A stretch of DNA of 64,000 nucleotides from Stachybotrys elegans (lineage: Eukaryota > Ascomycota > Sordariomycetes > Hypocreales > Stachybotryaceae): positions 5,394,001-5,458,000 of the forward strand of contig JAGPNK010000001.1 of assembly GCA_020746835.1 (NCBI GenBank), written 5' to 3'. A program made the translations under genes and the position numbers. Positions 24,231 through 36,360 of the stretch are shown piece by piece (positions within the stretch are counted from its first letter, which is position 1; each line of letters begins with the position of its first letter). Below the pieces are notes generated by a model, which searched no databases, was not told the origin of the DNA, and saw nothing but the letters and a program-made list of their open reading frames with translations.

Positions 24231-24712
24231 GAGAGAGGTAGGCTTGGCGCTGGTGGCAATTCAACCGCCTCAACGGGAGCTATCATTAGCATCCATCTTT
24301 ATCTCCCCATGGGCAATTGATTGTATAATGGAATGCTTCTTTCACGAACAGAAAGCCCATCTTGGACATTTCCCCGCGGGCCGATCGGGGCCGTTGCAGA
24401 AGATTGGGTTGGCCGGTTCGCCTGCCATCTCGATGACCATGGCATCTGCGACGCGCATCCCGATGCATCGAAGCATCGGATCCCCAGCCAATATCCATGT
24501 AATTCCCATCCCCCATGTGCCATCGACCCACCGTTGCTGGACCGCCCGGAGGCTCATGTCCGGTGTCTGCGGCTCCTCGCCCTCCCGGTGACCTCATGAT
24601 TCGTCCATTCGTTCGGCCTGCTCGTCTACCTCGAATGATTGAGTGGGTTGGCATTAGAAATTGAGATGGAAGCATTGGCTGGAGCCCATCCCGCGTCACC
24701 TCTTCACCGTGG

Positions 24713-24722
24713 TTGACGTCAA
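24713..24722. promoter_or_regulatory. CRE palindrome TTGACGTCAA (distal)
   Basis: A perfect 10-base palindrome containing TGACGTCA, the consensus for ATF/CREB-type bZIP factors such as fungal AtfA/Atf1. It lies about 230 bases before the catalase start. Atf-type factors are known to control catalase genes in other fungi. Binding here is an inference. Confidence 0.65.
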
Positions 24723-24788
24723 CTTCACGCAGTTTCCCATGCCCATATAACCCGCCGATGGCTGCCGCGACACAAAGTCACAGAGTCG

Positions 24789-24798
24789 TTGACGTCAA
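24789..24798. promoter_or_regulatory. CRE palindrome TTGACGTCAA (proximal)
   Basis: The same 10-base palindrome a second time, 76 bases from the first and about 155 bases before the catalase ATG. Two identical copies are unlikely by chance in a kilobase. It may lie near or just after the transcription start, since a TATA-like sequence is at 24745. Confidence 0.65.
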
Positions 24799-24951
24799 GA
24801 ACTGGTCATTTATCTTCGTTTTGGAGACGGCAGGGACGTCCCAATGCCCCCAAAATATGTTGCTACTACTTATACAGCAACCAGCTGGCGGTTGATGCCT
24901 CTGCTCCTCCTACCACCTACCAGCTAATCAACGACAAACCTGCGCGTCAAA

Positions 24952-27219
24952 ATGTCCAAGCTTGTCCCCGAATCCGTCAAGGAGGCCTTCCAAGGCCAGG
25001 CTGGCGCCAAGCTGAAGCAGATCAACGAGTCTGCTATCCAGCCCACCGAGGACTCGCGCATCACGTCCGACTTTGGCACCAAGCAGAACAGCACCGATGA
25101 CTGGCTCAAGGTCGTCAACAATGATCACACGGGGCCCATGTTGCTGGAGGACCCCTTTGCTCGGGAGAAGGTAGAAACAATCAAACTTCCACGCCCTGCC
25201 GTGCCAGGCTAACCCAGTGTCCAGATCCACCGATTCGATCACGAGCGCATTCCTGAGCGCGTCGTCCATGCCCGAGGCGCTGGCGCTTTCGGCACCTTCA
25301 GAGTCTTCGAGTCGGCCGCCGACGTGACGAGCGCCGGCGTCCTGACCGACACGTCCCGCGAGACGCCCGTCTTTGTGCGCTTCTCCACCGTCCTGGGAAG
25401 CCGCGGCTCGGCCGACACGGTCCGCGACGTTCGCGGCTTCGCCGTCAAGTTCTACACCCAGGAGGGCAACTGGGACATTGTCGGCAACAACATCCCCGTC
25501 TTCTTCATCCAGGACGCCATCAAGTTCCCCGACGTCATCCACGCCGGCAAGCCCGAGCCGCACAACGAGGTGCCCCAGGCTCAGACGGCTCACAACAACT
25601 TCTGGGACTTCATCTACATGCACACCGAGGCCACTCACATGCAGATGTGGGCCATGTCCGACCGAACCATCCCCCGCTCCTACCGCATGATGCAGGGCTT
25701 CGGCGTCAACACCTTCACCCTCATCAACGACAAGGGGGAGCGCCACTTTGTCAAGTTCCACTGGACCCCGGAGCTGGGCGTCCACTCCCTCGTGTGGGAC
25801 GAGGCCCTCAAGCTGGCCGGCCAGGACCCCGACTTCCACCGCAAGGACCTCGAGGAGGCCATCAACAGCGGTGCCTACCCCAAGTGGAAGTTTGGCATCC
25901 AGGTTCTGCCCGAGTCGCGGGAGCACGAGTTCGACTTTGACATCCTCGATGCCACCAAGGTCTGGCCCGAGGAGCTGGTACCCATCCGCTACATTGGCGA
26001 GATGGAGCTCAACCGCACCGTCGACGAATACTTCACCGAGACGGAGCAGGTCGCCTTCTGCACCAGCCACGTCGTCCCCGGCATCGGCTTCTCCGACGAC
26101 CCTCTGCTCCAAGGCCGCAACTTCTCCTACTTCGACACCCAGATCACCCGATTGGGCATCAACTGGCAAGAGCTGCCTATCAACAAGCCCATCTGCCCCG
26201 TCATGAACTTCAACCGCGATGGTCAGCTAAGACACACCATCACCAAGGGCAAGGTCAACTACTGGCCCAACCGCTTCCACGTTCAGCCGCCCGCCACCAA
26301 GGAGGAGGGGGCCTACATCGACTACCCCGCCAAGGTCGAGGGCATCAAGCAGCGAGCCCGCAGTGCCAAGTTCAAGGAGCACTACAACCAGGCCCAGCTC
26401 TTCTTCAACTCCCTCTCGCCCGTCGAGAAGTCTCATGTGCTCAACGCCTTCGGCTTCGAGCTCGACCACTGCGACGAGGAGGTTGTCTATGAGCGACTGA
26501 CACAGCGCCTGGCTGACATTGACCTCGGCCTCGCACAGTCTGTTGCCGAGATGGTCGGCGGTTCCAAGCCAGAGAAGGCCGGCAGGCCCAACCACGGCAA
26601 GAAGGCCAAGGGTCTCAGCCAGATGGACTACCTTCCCGCAACACCCACCATTGCTTCCCGACGCATTGCCATCATCATCGCCGATGGCTACGATCCTGTC
26701 GCCTTTAGTGCCGTCAAGGCCACCATCCTCGCTGGCTCTGCTCTTCCTTTTGTCCTTGCACCCCGCCGATCCCCCATCTTCGCGGCCGGAGAGGACCGTT
26801 CCACCGCAAAGGGCATCATGCCCGACCACCACCTCGAGGGGCAGCGCAGCACCATGTTTGACGCCATCTTTATCCCCGGCGGCGAGCAGTCCATCGCAAC
26901 GCTCTCCAAGAATGGCCGCGCCCTCCACTACATCCGCGAGGCGTTTGGTCACCTCAAGGCCATTGCGGCATCTGGCCATGCCGTTGATCTTGTCAACAAG
27001 GCGATCCAGCTGCCCGAGATTCAGCTGTCCTCTAGCAACGATGTCTCGGACAGCTACGGCGTCGTGACGCTCAAGGAGGCGTCGCCCGACAGCTTGAAGG
27101 AGGTGGTCAAAGTGGCCAAGAACTCGACTGGCTTCCTGGAGAAGTTTGTCCTAGCCATCAGCCAACACCGATGCTGGGAGCGCGAGCTTGACGGACTGAA
27201 TGCCATGGTGGCATATTAG
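24952..27219 (+). CDS. Large-subunit catalase with C-terminal DJ-1/GATase-like domain
   Basis: Two exons (24952-25170, 25225-27219; 54-bp intron with a GCTAAC branch) give 737 residues. It breaks down H2O2 to water and oxygen using heme. The distal His88 (RVVHARG), Asn161 (GNNIP) and proximal Tyr375 in RNFSYFDTQ (Arg371 before it) are all present. The core is followed from about 552 by a flavodoxin/DJ-1-like domain ([12 protein letters not shown]... IPGGEQS), marking clade 2 large catalases. The N-terminus [13 protein letters not shown] has no signal peptide, so a cytosolic or spore-type enzyme (CatA/Cat-1 group) is more likely than a secreted one. The gene is divergent from phosphoketolase, with two CRE palindromes in the promoter, suggesting stress- or development-linked bZIP control. 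A polyadenylation-like AATAAA lies at about 27280. Confidence 0.95.
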
Positions 27220-28805
27220 TAGTTTTTGATACCGGGATTTTCTAGTCGCTTATACCATGAATGCATGATATATTGGTTCTAATAAATGTATAATTCATCC
27301 GCTCGACCTTTCGCTTTCTATGATCTGCTGTGTCTATTTAGCCGCTGGGGTTTTGACACCACATCACGAGCCTTTGCTTCGCCACGTGATCAAAACATGT
27401 TGAATGTAAGCCGAGCATTCCCTGCCGGCTGGACCCGGCAATGGCAACCTCCGCACCTCAAACATAGGCATTTGCCTGGGCCCGCAGCCTATGATGCGCC
27501 GGCATGGCCATATCGATCTTGCTGCCAGCAGGACAACCATGATGTTACATGAGAAATGGGTGTTTGCATGTAAGCCAGGACGTCCATAGAGTATTAGACG
27601 TTTGTATTATGCCCCGGGGGAAATGGTGTTCTGGCATGCTGCAATGAAAGTAATTCACCCACGCCCGAACTGCCGGGGTTTTAGTTTCAAGGCTCGATAG
27701 CAACCGCGTTATTACAGAGGAAAAAACAAACTTAAAAAATAAAAAAAAACCTTGAGACATTGTCATATCATTCGGCCGGCGTGTACGGCGTCGGTTGTCT
27801 CGGTAAGCTGGACGGCGGGTGGGTGACTGCAAATGGGCGGCTGGTGAATCAGAAACAATAACAATTTCAATTCGTGCCTGCTGGAAGTATGGCCACAGTA
27901 ATTGAGTTCTTGTATTTGTGCTCGACTGGGACAATTGAGGATATTTGTATCCATCCAGCGACCCATCGTCATACCACCATCATGTGCGACTGTCGCATGG
28001 GCGCTTCTAGCCGTGTTGATCCTCGTTTACGCCTTTCTTATCAATAACATTAGCTGCATGACTCGGCCGCCATCTCCATCTCCATCTCCCCCTCCCCCAA
28101 TTGCGCGCCCTCAACTAATGCAACTTGTCATTATCCTCCCTTATCTTGAGGGGAAGCCGCCGATAGTCGGTGAGCCTGGCCCCAGCTTGACCATGCCACG
28201 ATGACACGGAGCGCCGCGGTCTGCCCCGCATTCTTATCACCCATGGATGCGGGGGAAGGTCTGCGAGAGCGCTCCGGGATGCAGTCCAACGACGCCTCGG
28301 TGCCCCGTGCCCCACGATTTTCCAGGTTATGACCATCACTAGGGCGCGAGGTGGAGGCCCGGCTGGCTGTGAGGCCGGGCAGCTTCGGCACAATGGAGAG
28401 GGCAGGGTCCCTCACTCCCTCGCTACCCAGTTTCTGTGTGTCGTGACGTTGCCAAACGTGGTCTTTATCCGTTGACTAAGACCAACTACTTGAGTCTCAT
28501 CTGCTCGTCACCCGTGTTACTCCATCCTGACTCTCTTCTCATTTCTTCCCATCTCTCATCTCTCATCTCTTGTCTCTCTCCCCCCCTTTCCCTGCAAGCA
28601 CTCTGGTCGTGTATTGCATCTTGACCTTGCCCAACACATCAATTCATAACTTCAAGACACTCGGTCACTCGGTGTGCTGCATACCATAGTCCCAATTCGT
28701 CGTTCCCACTCCCACCTTTACAGACGCAAGGTTGGGGACGGCTTGGCATAATTCAACCGACCCTGTAGACAACCAATCCTTGGCCACACCTCATCCCCTT
28801 TCAGC
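27220..28805. other. Intergenic, catalase 3' end and ThDP-enzyme promoter
   Basis: 1.6 kb between two same-strand genes. No gene is supported. The last ~350 bases are a C/T-rich leader (about 28485-28600) typical of fungal promoters and 5' UTRs. Confidence 0.5.
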
Positions 28806-30922
28806 ATGCCTCTTCTTCATCGTCCCGGATCGGCTGCCGCCGCCGTCTTGAGATGCCGAGGGCCGGCTGTCAGGGGGTCCACTCACTCGGCCAGAATGCT
28901 GAGCACCAGGACCCGTGCCACGGCATCTCTCTCAAGCCTGCCGAGTCAGGCCCGATCGACATTCTACCGACCAAGCACTGATCAGAGTCACAAAACGCCC
29001 TTCTCCTCTTCGGCAATCCTCGGTGCTTCAGCCGAAGTACAGTCCGGCACGTACACCGCATCCTCGGCCTTCTTCGAGGCCCTCTGGGAGGCTGGTGTCA
29101 CGCACTGCTTCGTGAATCTGGGATCTGACCACCCCAGCATCATCGAAGCCATGGTCAAGGGAACGCGTGAGAACAGGGACAAGTTCCCCCGCATCATTAC
29201 ATGCCCCAACGAAGTATGCATCATTCAGTCACGGCACAATGAACCTCGCTGACATATCGTCACCCAGATGGTAGCCATGTCCATGGCAGATGGTTATGCC
29301 CGACTTACCGGAAAGCCTCAGTGCGTCATTGTGCATGTTGACGTCGGAACGCAGGGTCTTGGTGCTGCTGTTCACAATTCGTCTTGTGGCCGCGCGCCTG
29401 TTTTGGTTTTTGCCGGTCTGTCACCCTTTACTCTGGAGGGGGAGCTTCGTGGAAGCCGAACGGAGTATATCCACTGGATACAGGACGTCCCCGATCAGAA
29501 GCAGATTATCGGCCAATACTGCCGATACTCTGGCGAGATCAAGACAGGCACCAATATCAAGCAAATGGTGAACCGAGCACTGCAGTTTTCCAAGTCTGCC
29601 CCTCAGGGCCCTGTGTATCTCTGTGCCGCCCGAGAGGTGATTGAGGAGGAGATTAAGCCATACTCGCTCAAGCAGGAGCACTGGGACCCCATTGAGCTCG
29701 GTGGCCTACCAAAGAAGGCCGTTAATGAGATTGCAGATGCACTCGCTGGCGCCAAGGAGCCCCTCATCATCACGGGTTATGGCGGGAGGAACCACGAGCT
29801 GCCCGGTACCCTCGTCGAACTAGCCAACACGGTCAAGGGTCTGCGTGTGCTGGACACGGGTGGCAGTGACATGTGCTTCCCCGCAGATCACCCTGCATGG
29901 ATGGGGCTGCGTTTCTCGGCCGACGACTGCATCACGACTGCCGACGTGATTGTGGTCATAGACTGCGATGTGCCTTGGATAAACACGCGATGCAAGCCGC
30001 GCGATGACGCCAAGGTGTTCCACATCGATGTTGACCCTCTCAAGCAGCAGATGCCCTTATTCTACATCCAGTCGCTGCACCGATACCGGGCCGACGCGCA
30101 AATGGCTGTAGAGCAGGTGACGGAGTGCTTGCAATCAGGTCCGGCTGCCGAGAAGCTCAAGGCTATCGACCAGACGCAGGCTGAAGAGCAGCGCAGCCTG
30201 TCGCATCGGGCGAGGCTGGAGGTAATTGAGAAGGCATCCCACCCCCAGGAAGATGGCAGCTTTGGCAACGGATTCCTATGCAAGACGCTCAAGAGCTTGG
30301 TGCCAGAAGACACGATCTATGCCATTGAGGCAGTGACGGCGACGCAATTCGTGCACGACGCACTGCAGCCGACAGTGCCAGGATCGTGGATCAACTGCGG
30401 GGGTGGCGGCCTCGGATGGTCTGGCGGCGGTGCTCTCGGCATCAAGCTGGCGAGCGAGGCAGAGAACCCGGGCAAGGGCAAGTTTGTGGTGCAAATTGTG
30501 GGAGACGGAACATTCTTGTTCACGGTGCCGGGAAGTGTGTACTGGATCTCGAAGCGGTACAAGATCCCGGTGCTGACGATTGTCTTGAACAACAAGGGTG
30601 AGCAAGCCGCACATGAAGTGTCGCAGTTAAAGTGTCATCTATGCTAACATGCTACTCGTTAGGATGGAACGCGCCTCGCAGGTCACTTTTGTTGGTGCAT
30701 CCCGACGGATTGGGGTCCAAGGCAACAAACGATGAGCTCAACATCGCATTCGATCCATCACCAGACTACTCAGGCATTGCCAAGGCGGCAGCGGCAGGAG
30801 ACGTGTTTGCGGCGCGGGTGGACCAAGCGACGGAGCTGGAAGGCGTGCTGAAGGAAGCCATCGCCGCTGTCCAGGGTGGACAGTCGGCAGTTGTGGACTG
30901 CAAGGTGTCGACAACGTGTTAA
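28806..30922 (+). CDS. Mitochondrial ThDP-dependent enzyme, acetolactate synthase/decarboxylase-like
   Basis: Three exons (28806-29213, 29268-30597, 30663-30922) give 665 residues. The first ~45 residues are rich in Arg, Ser and Ala without acids (a likely mitochondrial presequence). Then come the three domains of the pyruvate oxidase/ALS/benzoylformate decarboxylase fold: the pyrimidine-binding domain with the activating glutamate in CPNE (Glu136, the last codon before intron 1), a central domain, and the diphosphate-binding domain with GDGTFLF from 548 and closing NN near 577-578 (Mg-ThDP motif). It should act on a 2-keto acid or acyl-CoA type substrate by C-C bond cleavage or ligation. The exact reaction cannot be told. 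It is not the standard Ilv2 catalytic subunit by appearance. It follows catalase on the same strand, and phosphoketolase nearby also uses ThDP. Confidence 0.85.
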
Positions 30923-33013
30923 ACGTGGACGGGAGGAGCTTAGGTAGCGCCGGAGCTGCATGCATGATATAGGAGTTGGAGTCGGGAATACACCTAGATT
31001 ATTTCAGCGGAGCATGTCTGGTGTATGTTGTGACATGCAAGCATGTAGCAATACGAACACGAAGGTGACGCGGATAAGTATAATGCGTGTGTCGTGTGTC
31101 CATGCCGGAGAGGATATCGTGACAAATCTCGGAGAAGCACCGACCGAAATGAGGCCAGTAGCCAATGCCTTGCCATGGCAGACCGGGGCGGCCTGTGTCG
31201 ATGCCTGACTGTGTCAGCAGGGACAGAAAATTTGGGCAATTTCAGGGTCCGGAGGCTAAGTGTGGGATGGGTCCTTGGTCCCTTACGGGGTCTCGAGATG
31301 GGAATCCGTTAACTCGATTCATCAGGTGGCTCCAGGATTGGACCATCATCTGATCACGGCCAAGGGTGAGGAGGGGTATCGGGCCGCCGCGGCAGGAGGA
31401 AGAGGTTGCCAAATCATGCAAATGGCATGCAAACGACATGCAGAGTCTGCAGAAATCGTCCATTGCGGTTAGGGTCCAGGAGCCGTCCCTGCGTGAGAGG
31501 TGGATGAAGAGTAGATGGAGAAATATTTTTAGTGGTGCATTGAGGAGGGAGTAGCTGCCTTCCCAGTTTGTCGTTGGAGTCCAAGGCAGCGGGGAGAAGG
31601 AACGAGAGATGGGGATTCCTGCCGAGATGGGCCGTAACTTTGCCCACCATTCCTTCCGTTTTCTACGGCTGCACATACCTTCACTACAGTACCTATGTAT
31701 GTATGTATGTATGTAGGCGTAGGTTGGAGAAGGGTGGAATGGAAATGGAGAGCATGGAGGTGTCAAACTGCCGATCCCTCGTCCCCATCATCCCCATTGA
31801 CCAACAGCAGCGTGAGCAGCCTCGCTTCGTGTGTCGAGAGATAAGTATCCAGACGTCCAGATATCCGCCGCCACCGCGCCAAGCATGCGATGCGACGCGG
31901 GCGGGTGGCGCTGCAGCACCATCTGGATGCGGGTCGAAACGAGGCCGATCGCAGCTTGACCAGCTGCCGAGCAAGCCACCGCCCGCCGTGGCCAATGGAA
32001 GCAGAACGTCTGCGACAGCAAAGCACAACCAAGGCAAGTTATGGTGCCGCTGTGGATGTGGATGTGGATGGCGCATGGATGGAGGAGACGAAGACGGCGG
32101 CGGCAGCGGGCGCCCGGAACAGCACCAAGCAGTAAACTTGAAAGCCCCGCAGCTCCAACCCGAGAGGAAATTAAAAGAATTAAGCTACCACCCAGCACTG
32201 ACAGAATCCATACAAGAAACGCCGAGACCCAAGACGACTGACCCAGTGACTTATTTTTTTTTCTCTCTTCTCTTTTTCTTTTTCACCTCTTATAAACCTC
32301 GTTTCTTTTCCCCTTCTCCTCCTCCTCCTCGTTTCTTACTCCCTTGCGTGGCGTAGCGACTCTTGCTAGTGGCACCACTACACCTCCCACCTGGCACCTA
32401 GAGGTACATATGTACAGAAGGTGTCCTCTGTGAGCGCCGTGCCCATTGGCCCCCGGCCGTTTCCGCCTCGGCCAAGTTGTGCCTCTACACCATCCAAGCA
32501 AATACAAATCCCCAACAGAGACTCTAATGCCCAGCAGCGCAACGCGATAGAGGCATTACCTTCATCCTTGACCCCGGACACATCGACGTCTCTCCAGCGA
32601 CAAATATATCCTGCCTGCGCCTCGGCCAATCGTTTTCCGCCCATCGCACGTGCTTGCAGGAGCTGGGCCTCGACCCCGCGTTGCCTGGCCTTGTCCTCGT
32701 ACCGAATCATCCTGGTCTCTCGGTCCCTGACGTTCTCGACTTGCTCGGCCCTACTTCACCAATCCGATAAATCCCCTCTCGGGACCTGGTCCTGGTTCCG
32801 GTTCAATCGATACCACCTACCGTCTTCCGTCTCTGATTCCTACAGTCATAATAATCGCGAGAACATGAAAAAGGCTGAGCTCGCTGCCATTACCATCCCG
32901 AACCACATCCGAGACAACGTCTCCTGACCACCTCGCGACGCCACACGACTCCCGCCTCTCTCCTCTGCTCCTGTGCACTCGCCGTATTGTGCGCAGAGCA
33001 TCCCATCATCGTC
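30923..33013. other. Intergenic upstream of cyclin gene
   Basis: 2.1 kb without a supported gene. It includes (GTAT)n at about 31694-31715 and T-rich tracts near 32248-32285. The 32400-32980 part is C/T-rich and is probably the cyclin promoter and leader. An open frame across it lacks an ATG near its start and reads as leader sequence. Confidence 0.5.
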
Positions 33014-34135
33014 ATGTCCGAGATCCACACATCAGCGTCGATCACGGTCACTACCACAATCATGACTCCTCCTCAGCACGACCAGCCCACCCTGCATCTC
33101 CAGCAGTCTGAAGCGCCTGCTCCCGTGCCCGCCTCCGATCCCGGTCTCTCCAGCGACAGCTCTTCCAAAGAAAACGAGCCCAATGACCTCTTCAAGCTCC
33201 CCGCCGCCGAGGCTCTCAAGCTTCTGTCCGCCAGCGTCGAACTTCTCGTCCGGCTGACCGGCGATATCCCCCCGACACCCCCACCCCAGACGCCGACCGA
33301 TCCGCAGATGACGGGTATGCAAGCCGAGAAGGAGCAGATTGTGCGCTCCCATTCGGAACGGAGCTTGGCACGCATGCGCCAACAGGCCGAGAAGGAGATG
33401 CAGCGCGCCCGCCAAGGTGCGACTGAGGTATGTAGCATGGACTCTTCGGGCGTGGGTGACATCTAGACATATCGCGCTGCCTTGAGGGAGAAGCTCACAG
33501 CCCAGCAGAATAGGTCCAAGGCCTCTACCTTCTCGCGCGATCCCGAGACCATTGACGGTGTCTACCTACGACCCAACAACATACCCAGCCCGCCCTCACC
33601 CTCTGCTCAGCAGAAGCCATACGTCGTCATTGGTGCCGACTCGCAGCCCCTCAACCTACAGCACGGCGCCATCACCCGCAAGTTTTACAGCAAAAACGAG
33701 CCTCCCATCTCCATCAACCAATACCTCCTACGCCTGCACCAGTTTTGCCCCATGAGTACCGCCGTTTACCTGGCCACGTCGCTATACATCCACCGTCTGG
33801 CCGTCGAGGAGCAGGCGATCCCCGTGACCCGGCGCAACGCTCACAGGCTAGTGTTGGCGGGTCTGCGCGTCGCCATGAAGGCCCTCGAGGATCTCTCGTA
33901 CCCGCACGCAAAGATTGCCAAGGTGGGAGGCGTGAGCGAGATGGAGCTGGCGAGGCTGGAGATCAGCTTCTGCTTCCTGGCGGGCTTTGAGCTCGTGGTG
34001 GGCGAAGAGCAGCTCAACACGCACCTCAACTCGCTCAAGGACGGGAGAGCAAGGCATGTGCTCAGCAGACCCGAGGTGCCAGCTCTCAAGCTTGACCCAA
34101 GGACGAGGATGAAGCAAAGGTCGGACCATTCCTAA
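33014..34135 (+). CDS. Pho80/Pcl-type cyclin
   Basis: Two exons (33014-33427, 33467-34135) give 360 residues. The intron would be only 39 bp (GTATGT...CTAG), shorter than any other here, but it is the only acceptor tried that keeps the frame (...GATE|TYRAALREKL...). The N-terminal ~60 residues are Ser/Pro-rich, a Lys/Arg/Glu helix follows (about 105-155), then the cyclin box at about 215-318: FCPMSTAVYLATSLYIHRL, PVTRRNAHRLVLAGLRVA and SEMELARLEISFCFLAGFEL. These are hallmarks of the Pho80/Pcl cyclins that activate Pho85-type CDKs, linking phosphate and nutrient state to transcription, glycogen and cell-cycle control. The nearest yeast relatives would be Pcl6/Pcl7/Pho80; which one cannot be decided. 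Confidence 0.88.
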
Positions 34136-36210
34136 AACCGACGTCACAATTACGAAGCAGCCAGGCCAGCACTGCATGGCAAGAGCATGACCTGCATATC
34201 CGTGTTGCAGCGCTGTGCCGTGGCTCCACGCATGTCCATCTTGACTACGGGCTATGATTGGGTGTTTTCTTTTCTGGCATAGTACATACATGAGGGCCGT
34301 GATGCCACATATTCAACGGTACATGATTACATTTGAGAGCGTGTGCATATATCAAGCAATAGGGAGGTTAGGGTGTCAGGCATCGGCGGGTGCATACAAC
34401 TGGATACCCGCAAGGACGGCGTATAAGGGCTCTCGGGTTGGAGATGGGTGTTTGAGCAATACATTGAATTTGACTCCGGATTCTTGGTCACTACTCCATC
34501 GTGCACTGCCGGCAGTCGTCATATGACACGCACCCACTTACGTACCCGTTGAAGGACGCTGTTGTTGGAAGGGGTGTTGGCGATCGCCTGGATGGTCCCG
34601 AGACGTCAAAAGCCCTTACACCACACCTTACACAGTGCATCATGTCTACGCAACCCGTACAACCACGCCACGGCAGCCACAATCTTGGCCGGGGCTTTGT
34701 CGACGGCCCTATCAGACGAGGCATTCACACCGAAAACGGCCATGTAGAGAGCTCTCCGTTTCACAAGGGAGGGCTGGGTGTGTCACCAGACGACGGGTGT
34801 ATTGCGGGGAGATTGGCACATGTCTCTGTCCTTGTCTCTCTTTCTTGTCGTAACGGTGCGACGCGGAGGTGTCAGAGCAACGTGCATATCCTGGGGGAGA
34901 GAGTAGGCTGCTTTTGTTGGTTTTGTTCTCGGGGCTGCTCATGCACTGCCTTGCTCCTCGTGACACAGTCTTGAATGGGCTCGTCAAGTCACTGCGATAA
35001 GAAGACATCGTAACCAGAGTTTACAAGGTTACGCTTGTAAGGAAGAGGCATGTAGATTTCGCCATCATGAAGGAAGCCCGTATCAAAGACAAACGAACAG
35101 ATGGGGGTATGGGGTATGGAAGATGTCGGTCTCGGGCAGGTGAGCCGGTCACGATGGACGCGGGACCCATCCACGCCCCGGGGGATCCCTCCCTCCCATC
35201 TCGTCTTCTGGGCCTGGTGACTCGCCCGGATCGCGGGATGCATGCAGGGAAAAAGCTAGGGTGTGTGTGGAGGAGATACGACGAAGGGAGAGAGAGGTGT
35301 GGTGGTTGCATAGGTGTGAGACATTCTCCATTGGAGACATCACGATTCCTGATAGCTGTGAGTGGGAGCCGGTTTCTGGTCCAACAAGAAAGCTAGCCAT
35401 GTTTCGTGGGAAGAACACGAGATGAACACGCCTATTGTAGATGACGCCACATCCGGGACGAGTCAGGATGGGACGTATCCGATTTGGGGGTGTGCGTGCG
35501 GACCGCATGGCATCATACAAACGCCTTTTCTACACTTTTGGCTTCGTTTCCCAGGCAGCAACCACGCCCTTTCCCTCTTCCTATCGATAAGATGCGGGGT
35601 CTGTTTTTTCCTTTCCTGCAGGATGGTGGGGGTTACAAAATGGAAAATCTGTGGGTGGTTCCTCACTGCAGCACACAGGGAGGGGCCAGGGCTTGGCGGT
35701 GGGGGGTGTGTACTGTAAAGGCCGAAGTTTGTATGCGGGTGAGTCAATCGGCAAGCACGTTGATAGGCAAGTGAATATGCAAGACAGAGAGCAAACATGT
35801 GTGGGCTCTCACCTTTTTTTTTTCGGGGCCGGATGAGGCATGTCTAGGCAGCAAGGAGGACGTCTCGTCTATCAAACGACGATCCAGTCCTTGCGAGGCA
35901 ATATGGTAAATCACCAGACAGACATTTCACAAAGGAACCAAGCATGAGTGAGTGTGTGATGGTAAATGGCAAACAAGGTTTTTTTGTTTCCTATCTCAAA
36001 TTTTTTTATCAAGTTTTGCCTATTGTAAACGTATAATTCCTCCTTTCCTCCTTTTACTCTTATAGAGTAAGGAAAACGTTGGCCATAGATATTTCCGTCC
36101 CATAAATGGTATCAAAGAGAAAGAAAAAACGTAAAATAAAGCCGAATATACCCTTGGCTTCGAGGTGCTGTTGATCTTGACAAAGGAGAGAAAAAAACGC
36201 TCTATCTAAC

Positions 36211-36244
<34 letters not shown>

Positions 36245-36360
36245 GCAGCTCTTTTGCGTAATACATGGAAGAAAAAAGGATAGAAGCGTAGTCAAGACAG
36301 CATGCAGGGAAGAAAAAACATAACATCGTAGTCAAAACAAGAGAAAAAACGTCCGGCGCT
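34136..36360. other. Intergenic between cyclin and charged low-complexity protein
   Basis: 2.2 kb between convergent genes. No gene is supported. It includes an AAAG repeat at 36212-36244, and T- and A-rich patches from about 35970 to 36350 that are probably the 3' region of the minus-strand gene. Confidence 0.5.
36212..36244. repeat. AAAG tetranucleotide repeat
   Basis: About eight GAAA/AAAG units in the 3' flank of the minus-strand gene that ends at 36361. It is a simple sequence with no known function. Confidence 0.85.

Larger units (their letters stand above)
23898..24951. other. Shared promoter region of phosphoketolase and catalase
   Basis: A 1.05-kb divergent spacer. From left to right it holds the phosphoketolase leader, an A/G-rich block with a GAA repeat (24201-24230), two TTGACGTCAA palindromes (24713-24722 and 24789-24798), a TATA-like ATATAA at 24745-24750, and the catalase leader ending in CGCGTCAAA before the ATG. 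Short open frames here have no gene-like features. Confidence 0.65.

Noticed and set aside
24928..26169. 413-codon open frame opposite the catalase
   Set aside because: A mirror of a codon-biased gene; no family resemblance.
32421..32927. 168-codon frame just before the cyclin gene as a separate gene
   Set aside because: No ATG near its beginning and no conserved look; it is probably the cyclin leader.
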